A stretch of 45,787 nucleotides of DNA from Rhodospirillales bacterium. GTDB lineage: Bacteria; Pseudomonadota; Alphaproteobacteria; Geminicoccales; Geminicoccaceae. Shown here one piece after another: positions 34,995 to 44,906 of this stretch. Each line of letters starts with the position of its first letter. Position 1 is the stretch's first letter. Below the pieces are notes generated by a model. It made no database searches. It was not told the origin of the DNA and was given only the letters and a program-made list of their open reading frames with translations. The position numbers and the translations under genes are program-made. The stretch is from assembly GCA_015490605.1 (NCBI GenBank), contig WFXL01000107.1, forward strand, positions 1 through 45,787. Direction: 5' to 3'.

Positions 34995-36779
34995 TCAGAC
35001 GGCGCGCACCCGCACATAGCTTCCGGGCGCATCCTCCAGAGGCGCGAGCGGCCCCTTGGCGGGGTCGCGCGCCGGCACCCGCTCGCCGGCATGGGCCGCG
35101 TTCCATGCGGCCCAGTGGGGCCACCAGGAGCCCTCATGGTGTTCTGCCTTCTCGAGCCAGGTCTCGGGCTCGGGCGGAAGCTCGGGGTTGAGCCAGTAGC
35201 CATATTTGGTGGAGCCGGCGGGATTGATGATGCCGGCGATGTGGCCCGAGCCGGCCAGCACGAAAGTCCCGGGGCCGCGGTAGAGCTGGGTGGCGGCATA
35301 GGTGGTCTTCCACGGCGCGATGTGGTCCTCGCGGGTGGAGACCCAGTAGACCGGCATGTCGATGCGCCGCAGGTCGATGGGCACGCCGGCGAGGGTGATG
35401 CCGCCGGGCTCCACCAGCCGGTTTTCGAGGTAGCACTTGCGCAGATAGAAGCTGTGCATCGCCGCCGGCATGCGGGTGCTGTCGGAGTTCCAGTAGAGCA
35501 GGTCGAAGGGGAAGGGATCGCGGCCGAGGAGGTAGTTGTTGACCACGAACGACCAGATGAGGTCGTTGGCCCGCAGGAGGTTGAAGGTGGTGGCCATCTC
35601 GGCGCCATCGAGATAGCCCCGCTGGGCCATCATCTCCTCCAGCGCCGCCAGCTGCTCCTCGTCGATGAACACCCCGAGCTCGCCGGGCTCGCTGAAGTCC
35701 ACCAGGGTGGTGAAGAAGGTGGCCGCCCGCACCCGCTCATCCCCCCGCGCCCGCAGCCAGGCGAGGGTCGCCGCCAGCAGCGTGCCGCCGAGGCAGTACC
35801 CGATGACCGTGGCCTCGCGCTCGCCCGTCTGGGTGCAGACCGCATCCAGCGCCGCCAGCGGCCCCTCGCGCATGTAGTCCTCGAAGGTCTTGTGGGCGAG
35901 GTTTTCGTCGGGATTGACCCAGGAGATGACAAAGACCGTGAAGCCTTGCTCGACCGCGTAGCGGATGAAGCTGTTCTTCGGCTGAAGATCGAGAATGTAG
36001 TATTTGTTGATCCACGGTGGCACGATCAGAAGCGGCCGGCGGTAGACCGTCTCGGTGCGCGGGGCGTACTGGATCAGCTCCATGAGCTCGTTGCGCAGCA
36101 CCACCTTGCCCGGGGTGGTGGCGATGTTGCGGCCGATCTCGAAGGCATCCAGGTCGGTCATGCGGATTGCCAGCCGCCCGCGCCCGCGCTCCAGGTCCTC
36201 CAGCATGTTGCGCAGCCCCCGCAGCAGATTCTCGCCGCGGGTCTCGAGGGTGGTGCGCAGCACCTCGGGATTGGTGAAGACGAAGTTCGACGGTGCCAGC
36301 GCGTCGACGAACTGGCGGGTGTAGAATTCCACCTTCTGGCGGGTGCGCTCGTCGACATCGTCGCGACGGCGCACTGTCTCGAGAATGTAGCGTGAGGTCA
36401 GTAGATAGCTCTGCTTGATGAAGTCGAACAGCACATTGTCGTCCCAGGCGGGATCGCGGAAACGCCGGTCGCCGCGCTCGGGCGTCACCACCGGCTCCAC
36501 CTCATGGCCGAACATCCTGAGGGTGGTGGTCTGCCACAGGCGGAGATAGTCCTGCCACATGTCGAACTGCGCCCGGGCGAGGGAGGTGGGATCGGACATG
36601 AGCTTCGCCGTGAAGTCGAGGAACGCATTGCCGATGGCGAGGGGATCGACGCCGCCATTGTCGAGCCCGCCCCGCCGGCTTAGGAAATCATGGACGATGC
36701 GCTGGCTCTTCTCGGCGATCTCGCCGAGCACCCGCACCAGCTCCTCCTGGTGCCGGGATGCCGCAGTCTGCTCGCTCAT
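34995..36779 (-). CDS. phaC: Class I poly(3-hydroxyalkanoate) synthase
   Basis: A 594-residue enzyme polymerising (R)-3-hydroxyacyl-CoA on the PHA granule surface. The N-terminal domain spans about 1-190. The alpha/beta catalytic domain holds the lipase-like box GYCLGG with Cys329, Asp485 (STREDHIAPW) and His513 (GSGHIAGI), close to the Cys319/Asp480/His508 numbering of the Cupriavidus enzyme. Length fits class I, which acts without PhaE or PhaR subunits. AGGACAGAGG precedes the ATG. Its substrate would come from PhaA and PhaB at 5401-7354, but no phasin or depolymerase gene is adjacent. Confidence 0.95.
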   Translation of the reverse strand: MSEQTAASRHQEELVRVLGEIAEKSQRIVHDFLSRRGGLDNGGVDPLAIGNAFLDFTAKLMSDPTSLARAQFDMWQDYLRLWQTTTLRMFGHEVEPVVTPERGDRRFRDPAWDDNVLFDFIKQSYLLTSRYILETVRRRDDVDERTRQKVEFYTRQFVDALAPSNFVFTNPEVLRTTLETRGENLLRGLRNMLEDLERGRGRLAIRMTDLDAFEIGRNIATTPGKVVLRNELMELIQYAPRTETVYRRPLLIVPPWINKYYILDLQPKNSFIRYAVEQGFTVFVISWVNPDENLAHKTFEDYMREGPLAALDAVCTQTGEREATVIGYCLGGTLLAATLAWLRARGDERVRAATFFTTLVDFSEPGELGVFIDEEQLAALEEMMAQRGYLDGAEMATTFNLLRANDLIWSFVVNNYLLGRDPFPFDLLYWNSDSTRMPAAMHSFYLRKCYLENRLVEPGGITLAGVPIDLRRIDMPVYWVSTREDHIAPWKTTYAATQLYRGPGTFVLAGSGHIAGIINPAGSTKYGYWLNPELPPEPETWLEKAEHHEGSWWPHWAAWNAAHAGERVPARDPAKGPLAPLEDAPGSYVRVRAV

Positions 36780-36843
36780 CCACCACCTCTGTCCTCACCG
36801 GGCCGGGCCCGGACGGCCTTCCGCCCACGCGCGTGAGCGTCTA

Positions 36844-36872
36844 AAGCTTCGGCCCGGCAGGCAGGATGTCAA
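36844..36872 (-). promoter_or_regulatory. Candidate phaC promoter
   Basis: On the minus strand a consensus -35 TTGACA (36872-36867) is followed after 17 bases by AAGCTT (36849-36844), a poor -10. A somewhat better AT-rich TTTAGA lies at a longer spacing. The -35 is clear and the -10 is not. Confidence 0.3.
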
Positions 36873-36890
36873 CCGCGGGAGCGAGCCATC

Positions 36891-37373
36891 GTGAAGCCTT
36901 TGGCTCGAACACGGGTCGAACACGCCACAATCCGGCGGGGGCCGGGCTGGGCGCTGCTGGTGCTGGCCCTCGCCGGCTGCACCGCGGTCTCGCCGCCGGC
37001 GGTGCCGCCGCGCCTTGCCGCCGAGCTCGACTGGGCTCGCCGTGCCCCCTGGCCTGCCCTCTGCCAGGTCCCGCCGCGCCCCGAAGCTGCCGAGCTCGCC
37101 TCCCGCACCCAGGTGCGCGAGGCGATCGAACGCGCCCGTGCCCGCACCGCCGCCGCAGCGGCCGAACTGCGCGGACGCTATGGCCTCACCATTGCCCGCG
37201 CCGAGCCACGGCGCGAGGCACCGGCCCCGCAGGCGACTGCGGTGATGGCGCCGGCGGTGGTGGAGATGGGCGCAGGCCGCACGGTCCGGGCCGAGACCGC
37301 CACCGGCAGCCTCGTCGATCTCCTGGACTGGATCGAGGAGGCGGTGCGACCCGGGGGCCGGCGCCGTGAGTAA
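36891..37373 (+). CDS. Predicted lipoprotein of unknown function
   Basis: A 160-residue protein starting at GTG 36891 with GGGAGCGAG upstream. The N-terminus is basic, then LLVLALAGC gives a lipobox with Cys at about residue 30. The rest is periplasmic: a Pro-rich stretch, a helical Arg/Ala segment (REAIERARARTAAAAAELRG), an Ala/Pro linker and a final LVDLLDWIEEAV helix. I recognise no family. It is divergent from phaC (111 bases) and 66 bases before the preferred ribF start. Confidence 0.7.
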   Translation: MKPLARTRVEHATIRRGPGWALLVLALAGCTAVSPPAVPPRLAAELDWARRAPWPALCQVPPRPEAAELASRTQVREAIERARARTAAAAAELRGRYGLTIARAEPRREAPAPQATAVMAPAVVEMGAGRTVRAETATGSLVDLLDWIEEAVRPGGRRRE

Positions 37374-37439
37374 CGCGTGGGCGTGCCCGGCGTGGCCCCA
37401 TCGGGCCCTCCCGAAGCCGCGGGAGGGCGGGAACGGGTG

Positions 37440-38411
37440 ATGCAGCTCCACCGGCTTCCCGGCCCGCTGCCGCCCGAGGCCCGCGGTGCGGTGGTGGCCA
37501 TCGGCAATTTCGACGGCGTCCATCTCGGCCACCGGGCGGTGATCGCCGAGGCCGCCGCCCTCGCCCGGGCGCGCGGGCAGCCACTCGGGGTGCTCACCTT
37601 CGAGCCCCATCCGCGCGAGGTGGTGGCACCTCAGAGCGCACCGCCACGGCTTACCGGCTTCGCCCAGAAAGCGGCGATCCTGCGCACCCTCGGAGTGGAG
37701 CAGCTGTTCGTGCTGCGCTTCTGCCGCCAGCTCATGACGCTGAGCGCCGAGGCCTTCGTCGAGGAGATCCTGCACCACACCCTCGGCGTGGCGGGCGTGA
37801 CGGTGGGCGAGGACTTCCGCTTCGGCCGCGGCCGTGCCGGCTCGCCGGCGCTGCTGCGAACCCGGCTCGAGCCGCACGGGGTGGAGGTGGCGGTGCTCTC
37901 CAAGCTCGCGGTGGATGGGGTGATCTGCTCTTCCAGCACCATCCGCCGGGCGCTGCTGGAGGGCGATCCCGCCCGCGCCACCCGGCTTCTGGGACGCCCC
38001 TATGAGCTCGAAGGGCGGGTGGTGCATGGTGATGGCCTCGGCCGCCAGCTGGGCGTGCCCACCGCCAATCTCCACATCGCCGGCCGCCGCCGGCTGTGGC
38101 CCGCCCGCGGCATCTATGTGGTGCGCGCAGGGGTGCGGGAAGCCGGCGGCTGGCGATGGCATGCGGCGGTCGCAAGCCTCGGCACGCGGCCGGCGGTGGG
38201 CGGCGGCGATCTCCGCCTCGAAGTGCACATCCTCGATGCCGCGCCCTATCTCTACGGTCGACGCCTCAGGGTCGCCTTTCTCCACTGGCTGCGCGAGGAG
38301 CGCGACTTCCCGGACCTCGATGCACTCGTCGCCCAGATCCATCGCGACATCGAGGCGGCCCGCGCCTGGCACGCGGGACGTCTCATCCCCGAGCCCCGCA
38401 GGTCGATGTGA
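37440..38411 (+). CDS. ribF: Bifunctional riboflavin kinase/FMN adenylyltransferase
   Basis: A 323-residue cytoplasmic enzyme making FMN and then FAD. The N-terminal nucleotidyltransferase has [24 protein letters not shown] and [14 protein letters not shown]. The C-terminal flavokinase barrel starts near [20 protein letters not shown] and includes [12 protein letters not shown] 37440 with GGGAGGGCGGG upstream is preferred; a GTG at 37377 would add 21 unconserved residues. It ends 5 bases before ileS, an order common in proteobacteria. Confidence 0.94.
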   Translation: MQLHRLPGPLPPEARGAVVAIGNFDGVHLGHRAVIAEAAALARARGQPLGVLTFEPHPREVVAPQSAPPRLTGFAQKAAILRTLGVEQLFVLRFCRQLMTLSAEAFVEEILHHTLGVAGVTVGEDFRFGRGRAGSPALLRTRLEPHGVEVAVLSKLAVDGVICSSSTIRRALLEGDPARATRLLGRPYELEGRVVHGDGLGRQLGVPTANLHIAGRRRLWPARGIYVVRAGVREAGGWRWHAAVASLGTRPAVGGGDLRLEVHILDAAPYLYGRRLRVAFLHWLREERDFPDLDALVAQIHRDIEAARAWHAGRLIPEPRRSM

Positions 38412-38416
38412 GAGCC

Positions 38417-41239
38417 ATGGCCAATAAGGACTATCGCGAGACTGTCTTCCTCCCCCGAACCGACTTTCCCATGCGGGCACGCCTGCCGCAGCGGGAGCCC
38501 GAGCTGGTGGCGCGCTGGCAGCGCATGGATCTCTATCGGCGGCTGCGCGAGGCCGCCCGGGGCCGGCCCAAATACGTGCTCCACGACGGGCCGCCCTATG
38601 CCAACGGCCACCTCCACATGGGTACGGCCCTCAACAAGATCCTCAAGGACGTGATCAACCGCAGCCGCCAGATGGCGGGCGAGGATGCGGTCTATGTCCC
38701 GGGCTGGGACTGTCATGGCCTGCCGATCGAATGGCAGGTGGAGCAGGAGTACCGCCGCAAAGGCATCGACAAGGACCAGGTGCCCATCGTCGAGTTCCGC
38801 GCCGCCTGCCGCGCCTGGGCCGCCCGGTGGATCGACATCCAGAAGGACGAGTTCCAGCGGCTCGGGGTCGTGGGCGACTGGGAGAATCCCTACACCACCA
38901 TGGCCTTCGATGCCGAGGCGGTGATCTATCGCGAGCTCCTCAAGTTCCTCCACTCGGGCGATCTCTACCGCGGCAAGAAGTCGGTCCTGTGGTCGGTGGT
39001 GGAGAAGACCGCCCTCGCCGAGGCCGAGGTGGAATATTATGACGTGGAATCGCCCGCCATCTGGGTGGCCTTTCCGCTGGTGCGGGTGCCGACACCGGAG
39101 CTTGAGGGCGCCCGGGTGGTGATCTGGACCACCACCCCCTGGACCATCCCGGCCAACCGCGCCGTCGCCTATGGCCCCCACATCCGCTATGTGCTGCTGG
39201 AAGTGGTGGCAACGGCCCCGCAAAGTCGCCTCGAGCCGGGCGCGCGGCTGGTGGTGGCGGCCGAGCTCAGGGAGGCGTTCCAACAGGCGGCCGGGATCGT
39301 GGAAAGCCGCATCCTCGCCGAGTTCGAGGGAGAGCGCCTGGCGGGGGCGGTGGCGCACCATCCGCTCCGCGGTCTTGCCGGCGGCTATGAGTTCGAGGTG
39401 CCGCTGCTGCCGGCCGACTTCGTGGCCGAGGACGAAGGCACGGGTCTCGTCCACATCGCCCCCTCCCACGGGGCCGAGGACTTCGAGCTGGGCCAGCGCT
39501 TCGGGCTGGAAGTGCCGGATACGGTCGCCGAGGATGGCCGCTACACCGAGGCGGTGCCGGGCTTTGTCGGCCTCCATGTGTTCGAGGCCAAGGAGCCGGT
39601 GATCCAGGCGCTCGAGCAGCGAGGGGCGCTGGTGGCCCGCGGCACCGTGCGCCACAGCTATCCCCATTCCTGGCGCTCCAAGGCGCCCCTCATCTTCCGC
39701 GCCACTGATCAGTGGTTCATCGCCATGGACGGCCCCTCCAGGCTGCGGGAGAAGGCGCTTGCGGCCATCGATGCCACCCGCTGGATCCCGCCCCAGGGGC
39801 GCAACCGCATCCGCGCCATGGTGGAGAGCCGGCCCGACTGGTGCATCTCGCGCCAGCGCGCCTGGGGCGTGCCGATTGCCCTCTTCGTCCACCGTGAGAG
39901 CGGCGAGGTGCTGCGCGATCCCGAGGTGCTGGGGCGGATCGCCCGCGCCTTCGAGGAAGAGGGGGCGGATGCCTGGTGGACCCGCGATCCGCAGGAATTC
40001 CTGGGCGAGCGCTACCGGGCCGAGGAGTGGGAGAAGGTGGAGGACATCCTCGACGTGTGGTTCGACTCCGGCTCGACCCACGCCATCGTGCTGGAGCGCC
40101 GGCCCGAGCTCCGCTGGCCCGCCTCCCTCTATCTCGAGGGCTCCGACCAGCACCGCGGCTGGTTCCAGAGCTCGCTGCTGGAGTCCTGCGGCACCCGCGG
40201 CCGCGCCCCCTATGAGGCGGTGCTGACCCACGGCTTCGTGGTGGATGCCGAGGGGCGCAAGATGTCGAAATCCCTCGGCAATGTCATCTCGCCGCTGGAT
40301 CTGATGAAGACCCACGGCGCCGACATCCTGCGGCTGTGGGTGGTATCAGCCGACTATACGGAGGATGTGCGCATCGGCCCCGAGATCCTCCAGGGCCAGG
40401 CCGACCAGTACCGCCGCCTGCGCAACACCCTGCGCTGGATCCTCGGCAATCTGCGCGACTTCGATGAGAGCGAGCGGCTCGAGCATGGCGCCATGCCCGA
40501 GCTCGAACGCTGGGTGCTGCACCGACTCGCCGAGCTCGATCGGCTGCGGCGCCAGTGTCTCGAGGCCTACGACTTCCAGCGCTTCTACACCGCCCTCCAC
40601 AGCTTCTGCGCCACCGACCTGTCGGCCTTCTACTTCGACATCCGCAAGGATTCCCTCTATTGCGATCTGCCCGAGTCGCCCCGCCGGCGGGCGGCGCGCA
40701 CGGTGCTGGACCAGCTGTTCCACGCCCTGGTCCGCTGGCTCGCGCCGGTGCTGGTGTTCACCGCCGAAGAAGCTTGGCTCACGCGCTTTCCGGGCGAGAC
40801 GGAATCCGTTCATCTCCAGCTCTTTCCCGAGATCCCCGAGGCCTGGTATGATCCTGAACTGGCACGGCGCTGGGAGCGGGTGCGACGGGTGCGACGGGTG
40901 GTCACCGGCGCGCTTGAAGTGGCGCGCAAGGACAAGCGCATCGGCTCAAGCCTCGAGGCGGCGCCGCGGGTCTATGTCACCGCCGAGGATGCGGCCGCGC
41001 TCGAAGGAGTGGATCTGGCCGAGCTCGCCATCACCAGCGGGCTCGAGCTGGTGGTGGGCGAACCGCCGGCCGAAGCCTACACCCTCGAGGAGGTGCCGGG
41101 CGTGGGGGTGGTCTTCCGCCCGGCCGAGGGCCAAAAATGCGCCCGCTGCTGGCAGATCCGCCCCGATGTGGAGGCCGCAAGCGGTCTCTGCCCGCGCTGC
41201 CGGGAGGCGGTGGCGCGGCTGCAGCCGGCGGGGAGCTGA
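38417..41239 (+). CDS. ileS: Isoleucyl-tRNA synthetase
   Basis: A 940-residue class Ia synthetase. The HIGH-type motif is HLHMG at 65-69 and KMSKS is at 615-619. The editing domain lies between about 200 and 400 ([18 protein letters not shown]). The [13 protein letters not shown] block precedes the catalytic second half. A C-terminal zinc finger uses Cys908/Cys911 and Cys925/Cys928 (KCARCW, LCPRC), as in the E. coli-type enzyme. ATG 38417 follows the ribF stop by 5 bases; upstream in-frame sequence overlaps ribF in another frame and is not similar. Confidence 0.96.
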   Translation: MANKDYRETVFLPRTDFPMRARLPQREPELVARWQRMDLYRRLREAARGRPKYVLHDGPPYANGHLHMGTALNKILKDVINRSRQMAGEDAVYVPGWDCHGLPIEWQVEQEYRRKGIDKDQVPIVEFRAACRAWAARWIDIQKDEFQRLGVVGDWENPYTTMAFDAEAVIYRELLKFLHSGDLYRGKKSVLWSVVEKTALAEAEVEYYDVESPAIWVAFPLVRVPTPELEGARVVIWTTTPWTIPANRAVAYGPHIRYVLLEVVATAPQSRLEPGARLVVAAELREAFQQAAGIVESRILAEFEGERLAGAVAHHPLRGLAGGYEFEVPLLPADFVAEDEGTGLVHIAPSHGAEDFELGQRFGLEVPDTVAEDGRYTEAVPGFVGLHVFEAKEPVIQALEQRGALVARGTVRHSYPHSWRSKAPLIFRATDQWFIAMDGPSRLREKALAAIDATRWIPPQGRNRIRAMVESRPDWCISRQRAWGVPIALFVHRESGEVLRDPEVLGRIARAFEEEGADAWWTRDPQEFLGERYRAEEWEKVEDILDVWFDSGSTHAIVLERRPELRWPASLYLEGSDQHRGWFQSSLLESCGTRGRAPYEAVLTHGFVVDAEGRKMSKSLGNVISPLDLMKTHGADILRLWVVSADYTEDVRIGPEILQGQADQYRRLRNTLRWILGNLRDFDESERLEHGAMPELERWVLHRLAELDRLRRQCLEAYDFQRFYTALHSFCATDLSAFYFDIRKDSLYCDLPESPRRRAARTVLDQLFHALVRWLAPVLVFTAEEAWLTRFPGETESVHLQLFPEIPEAWYDPELARRWERVRRVRRVVTGALEVARKDKRIGSSLEAAPRVYVTAEDAAALEGVDLAELAITSGLELVVGEPPAEAYTLEEVPGVGVVFRPAEGQKCARCWQIRPDVEAASGLCPRCREAVARLQPAGS

Positions 41240-41241
41240 AG

Positions 41242-41730
41242 GTGGCGGGTGTGCGTCTGCTGGATCTGCTGACGGTGGCCACGGTCTTCGGCGCCGATCG
41301 TGCCAGCAAGCTCCTCATCACCCGCCTGCTCGAGCCGGGCGAGGTGGTGCCCGTCACCCCCTTCTTCAATCTGGTGCTGGTCTACAATCCGGGGGTGAGC
41401 TTCGGGCTCCTGGGCGGGCTCGGGACCGCCGCCCCCTGGGCGCTGACCCTGCTTACCGTGGCCATCACCGTGCTGCTGGTAGTGTGGGCCTATCGCGAGG
41501 GGCGGCCGCTTGCGCGGCTTGCGCTCTGGACCATCGTCGGCGGGGCCCTTGGCAACATCTATGATCGCCTTCGCTTCGGGGCGGTGGTGGACTATCTGGA
41601 TTTCCACATCGGTACCTGGCACTGGCCTGCCTTCAATCTCGCCGATGTGGCGGTGGTGGGAGGCGTGCTGTGGCTCTTGGGCGAGACGCTTTTCGAGCGG
41701 CGTCCGGGCGAGGGGAGCGCGGAGCGATGA
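41242..41730 (+). CDS. lspA: Lipoprotein signal peptidase (signal peptidase II)
   Basis: A 162-residue inner-membrane aspartyl protease that cleaves prolipoprotein signals. Four hydrophobic helices are visible. The catalytic pair is Asp117 (VVDYLDF) and Asp135 (FNLAD), with GGALGNIYDRLRFG before it. It starts at GTG 41242, 2 bases after the ileS stop, with GGGGAG upstream; GTG 41251 is an alternative. It overlaps the next gene by 4 bases. Likely substrates in the window include the lipobox proteins at 1358, 36891 and 41727. Confidence 0.94.
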   Translation: MAGVRLLDLLTVATVFGADRASKLLITRLLEPGEVVPVTPFFNLVLVYNPGVSFGLLGGLGTAAPWALTLLTVAITVLLVVWAYREGRPLARLALWTIVGGALGNIYDRLRFGAVVDYLDFHIGTWHWPAFNLADVAVVGGVLWLLGETLFERRPGEGSAER

Positions 41731-42245
41731 GACGGTGGAGCCTGCTGACGCTGGCGGTGGCGCTGCTGGCCGGCTGCGAGGGCACCCTGCAGCAGCGGCT
41801 GGGCCTCGAACGTCAGATCCCCGACGAGTTCCAGACGGTGCGCCACCGGCCGCTGGTGATCCCCGAGGACTTCACCCTGCCGCCGCCGCAGACGGCTGCG
41901 ACCGCCACGCCCCGCGACCGCCAGGAGGCCGAGGTGCGGGGCCTCCTCCTGGGCCGCGAACGGCAAGGCGCGGCGCCGCTGGATTCCGGCGACCGGGCGC
42001 TGCTCGCGGCCATGCCCGAGCGGGCCGATCCTGCCATCCGCCAGCAGCTCGCCGAGGAGGAGCGGCGTCGCCAGAGCCGCCGGCGGTTCCTGTTCGTCCT
42101 GCCCGCCCAGAAGGAGGCGCTGGGTCTCGAGGGCGAGGCCCTCGATCCGGTGGCCGAAGCCCGCCGGCTTGCCGCCGACCCGCGCATCCGCCGGGTGATC
42201 ACGGTGCCGCAGAAGACGGCCGCCCGTGACGGCGGCGGGTCCTGA
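41727..42245 (+). CDS. DUF3035 family lipoprotein
   Basis: A 172-residue protein. The signal is MRRWSLLTLAVALLAGC, with the lipidated Cys at 17. The DUF3035 hallmark PDEFQTVRHRPLVIPEDFTLPPP follows. The rest is charged and helical with an Arg-rich patch EEERRRQSRRRF. Function is unknown. In alphaproteobacteria it usually sits between lspA and M16 peptidase genes, as here. It overlaps lspA by 4 bases. Confidence 0.88.
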   Translation: MRRWSLLTLAVALLAGCEGTLQQRLGLERQIPDEFQTVRHRPLVIPEDFTLPPPQTAATATPRDRQEAEVRGLLLGRERQGAAPLDSGDRALLAAMPERADPAIRQQLAEEERRRQSRRRFLFVLPAQKEALGLEGEALDPVAEARRLAADPRIRRVITVPQKTAARDGGGS

Positions 42246-42261
42246 GGGGAGCGCCAAGCCC

Positions 42262-43557
42262 ATGGCCACGGATCAGCCCTTCTTCGGCGCCGAGACCTTC
42301 CGCCTCGACAACGGCATGGAGGTGGTGCTGGTGGAGCATCACCGGGCGCCGGTGGTGGCCCACTGGGTGTGGTACCGCGTCGGCAGCGCCGACAGCCCGC
42401 CGGGGAAATCGGGCCTGCCCCATTATCTCGAACACCTGATGTTCAAGGGCACCGACAAAATCCCCCCGGGCGAGTTCTCAAAGATCGTCGCCCGCCTCGG
42501 CGGCAATGACAATGCCATGACCAGCCAGGACTTCACCGCCTACTTCCAGATCATCGCCCGCCAGCACCTGGAGACGGTCATGGCCATGGAGGCGGACCGC
42601 ATGGTCAACCTCCGCCTGCGCGAGGAGGACGCCGTCACCGAGCGGGATGTGATCGTCGAGGAGCGGCGCCAGCGCATCGACAATGAGCCGGGGGCGCTGA
42701 TGAATGAGCGCCTGACGGCGGTCCAGTACCTCCACCACCCCTACCGCCTGCCGGTGATCGGCTGGCTGCACGAGATCCAGGGGTTCACCCGCGAGGATGC
42801 CCTCGCCTTCTACCGGCGCTGGTACGGCCCCGACAACGCCATCCTCATCGTGGTGGGCGATGTCACCCGCGCCGAGCTGGAGCCGCTGGCAACCCGCCAC
42901 TATGGCGCCATCGCACCGCGCGGGGTGCCGCCGCGTGAACGCGTGCGCGAGCCCGAACACCACACCCTGCGGCAGGTGGAGCTGAGGGACCCGCGGGTGC
43001 GACAGCCGAGCGTGGTGGCTGCCTGGCTGGCGCCCAGCTTTCGCGTCGACCCCGAAGGCCATGCCTACGCCCTCGAGGTGCTGGCGGAACTGCTGGGGGG
43101 CGGCACCACCAGCCGGCTCTATCGTGCGCTGGTGGTGGAGCGGGGCCTCGCCGCCGGTGCCGGTGCCTACTACCGCGGCACCGCCCTCGATCCCACCGGC
43201 TTTCGCGTGTATGCGAGCCCGCGGCCCGGGGTCGAGCTCGCCCGGGTGGAGCGGGCGCTGTTCGAGGAGATCGAACGGCTCCTGGCGGAGGGCGTAAGTG
43301 AGGAGGAAGTGGCGCGGGTGCGCCGGCGGATGGTGGCCGAAGCCACCTACGCCAAGGATTCGCCCAATGGCATTGCGCGCATTTTCGGCGCCTTCCTCAC
43401 GAGCGGTCTTAAGGTGGAGGATGTGGAGGCCTGGCCCCGCCGCATCGGCGCCGTCACCCACCAGCAGGTGATGGCTGCGGCCCGGGCGGTGCTGGATCTC
43501 AGGCGGATGGCGGTGGGGCGGCTGCTGCCCGATGGCGGCGATGGAGCCCGCGCATGA
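42262..43557 (+). CDS. M16 family zinc metallopeptidase (active-type subunit)
   Basis: A 431-residue pitrilysin-type peptidase. The inverted zinc motif HxxEH is HYLEH at 54-58, with the third ligand Glu at about 133-134 (DVIVEERRQRID). ATG 42262 is chosen with GAGGGGAG upstream. I see no convincing signal peptide in the first residues. It overlaps the next M16 gene by 4 bases. Such neighbouring genes often encode an active/inactive pair resembling mitochondrial processing peptidase. The substrate is unknown. Confidence 0.92.
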   Translation: MATDQPFFGAETFRLDNGMEVVLVEHHRAPVVAHWVWYRVGSADSPPGKSGLPHYLEHLMFKGTDKIPPGEFSKIVARLGGNDNAMTSQDFTAYFQIIARQHLETVMAMEADRMVNLRLREEDAVTERDVIVEERRQRIDNEPGALMNERLTAVQYLHHPYRLPVIGWLHEIQGFTREDALAFYRRWYGPDNAILIVVGDVTRAELEPLATRHYGAIAPRGVPPRERVREPEHHTLRQVELRDPRVRQPSVVAAWLAPSFRVDPEGHAYALEVLAELLGGGTTSRLYRALVVERGLAAGAGAYYRGTALDPTGFRVYASPRPGVELARVERALFEEIERLLAEGVSEEEVARVRRRMVAEATYAKDSPNGIARIFGAFLTSGLKVEDVEAWPRRIGAVTHQQVMAAARAVLDLRRMAVGRLLPDGGDGARA

Positions 43558-44906
43558 TCCGACTGTCACGACGCCAACTCATGGCGCTGTGGGGAGTGAG
43601 TCTCGTGAACCTGCCTCTTCACGCCCAGGCCCAGTCTCCATCCCGGCCCGCGCCCAGGGTGGTGGAGGTGGAGGCGCCCGGCGGCGTGCGCGCCTATCTT
43701 CTGCGGGAGCCCTCCACGCCCTTCGTCTCCGTGCGCTTCGCCTTCGAGGATGCCGGCGCGCTGCGCGATCCGGCGGAACGCGCCGGCCTTGCCCACATGG
43801 CCTCGGGGCTGCTGGATGAGGGCGCCGGCCCTCACGACAGCCAGGCCTTCCGCCGGTTGCTGGAGGACAATGCCATCCGGCTGGCGTTCGATGCCGACCG
43901 CGACACCTTCGCGGGCGAGCTCAAGACCCTCAATGAGACGCGCGAGCTCGCCTTCGAGCTGCTGCGGCTGGCTCTCACCGAGCCGCGCTTCGATGAGGAG
44001 CCCACTGAACGCATCCGCGCCCAGATTCTGGCAGATCTGCGCCGGCGCGAGACCGACCCCAATGATCGCGCCGGCCGCGCCTGGTTCCGCCGAGCCTTTC
44101 CCGACCATCCTTACGGCCGCTCGGTGCGCGGCACGCCCGCAACGGTGGCGGCCATCACCCGCGAGGACCTGCTGGGCCTGGTGCGCACCCGCCTCGCCCG
44201 CGGCAAGCTCCACATCGGCGTGGCCGGCGACATCACCGAGGAGGAACTGGCGCGGCTGCTGGCGGCGACCTTCGGCGATCTGCCCGAAGAGCCCGCTCCC
44301 GCGCGCCTCAATGAGGCCACGCCGGCGGCCAGCGGGGTGGTGGTGGAACGGCTGCCGGTGCCCCAGAGCGTGGTGGTCTTCGGCCATGCCGGCATCGACC
44401 GCCACGACCCCGATTTCTACGCTGCCTATGTGGCCAACTACATTCTCGGCGGCGGCGGCTTCAGCTCGCGCCTCACCGAAGAGATCCGCGAAAAGCGCGG
44501 GCTCGTCTATGGCGTCTACACCTATCTTCTGGACCTGGTGTACAGCCCCCTGTGGATGGGCGGACTCGCCACCTCCAACGCCCAGGTGGCCCAGGCGCTG
44601 GAGCTGGTGGAGCGCGAACGTATGCGCATGGCCGAGGGCGACATCGACGCCCAATCGGTGGCCGATGCCAAGACCTATCTCATCGGCTCCTTCCCGCTGC
44701 GCTTTACCAGCAATGACGGGGTGGCGCGGATGCTCGCCACCATCTCGCTGCAGCGCCTCGGGCGAGACTATCTCGAACGGCGCAATGCCCTCATCGAGGC
44801 GGTCACCCTCGAGGATGTGCGGCGCGTCTCGACGCGGCTCTTCACCCGGCCCATCCTCTTCGCCATCGCCGGTGAACCCGAGGGGATCGAGGGCGATCCG
44901 ACGTGA
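43554..44906 (+). CDS. M16 family protein lacking the zinc motif, exported
   Basis: A 450-residue partner of the preceding peptidase. At the HxxEH position it reads HMASGLLDEG, so zinc binding is lost. The Arg/Tyr pair typical of the second subunit remains in EKRGLVYGVYTY. The N-terminus RLSRRQLMALWG and a cut after AQA near residue 27 look like a signal peptide, possibly Tat type. The active-type partner shows no such signal, which raises the question of how they meet. It overlaps mutL by 4 bases. Confidence 0.9.
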   Translation: MIRLSRRQLMALWGVSLVNLPLHAQAQSPSRPAPRVVEVEAPGGVRAYLLREPSTPFVSVRFAFEDAGALRDPAERAGLAHMASGLLDEGAGPHDSQAFRRLLEDNAIRLAFDADRDTFAGELKTLNETRELAFELLRLALTEPRFDEEPTERIRAQILADLRRRETDPNDRAGRAWFRRAFPDHPYGRSVRGTPATVAAITREDLLGLVRTRLARGKLHIGVAGDITEEELARLLAATFGDLPEEPAPARLNEATPAASGVVVERLPVPQSVVVFGHAGIDRHDPDFYAAYVANYILGGGGFSSRLTEEIREKRGLVYGVYTYLLDLVYSPLWMGGLATSNAQVAQALELVERERMRMAEGDIDAQSVADAKTYLIGSFPLRFTSNDGVARMLATISLQRLGRDYLERRNALIEAVTLEDVRRVSTRLFTRPILFAIAGEPEGIEGDPT

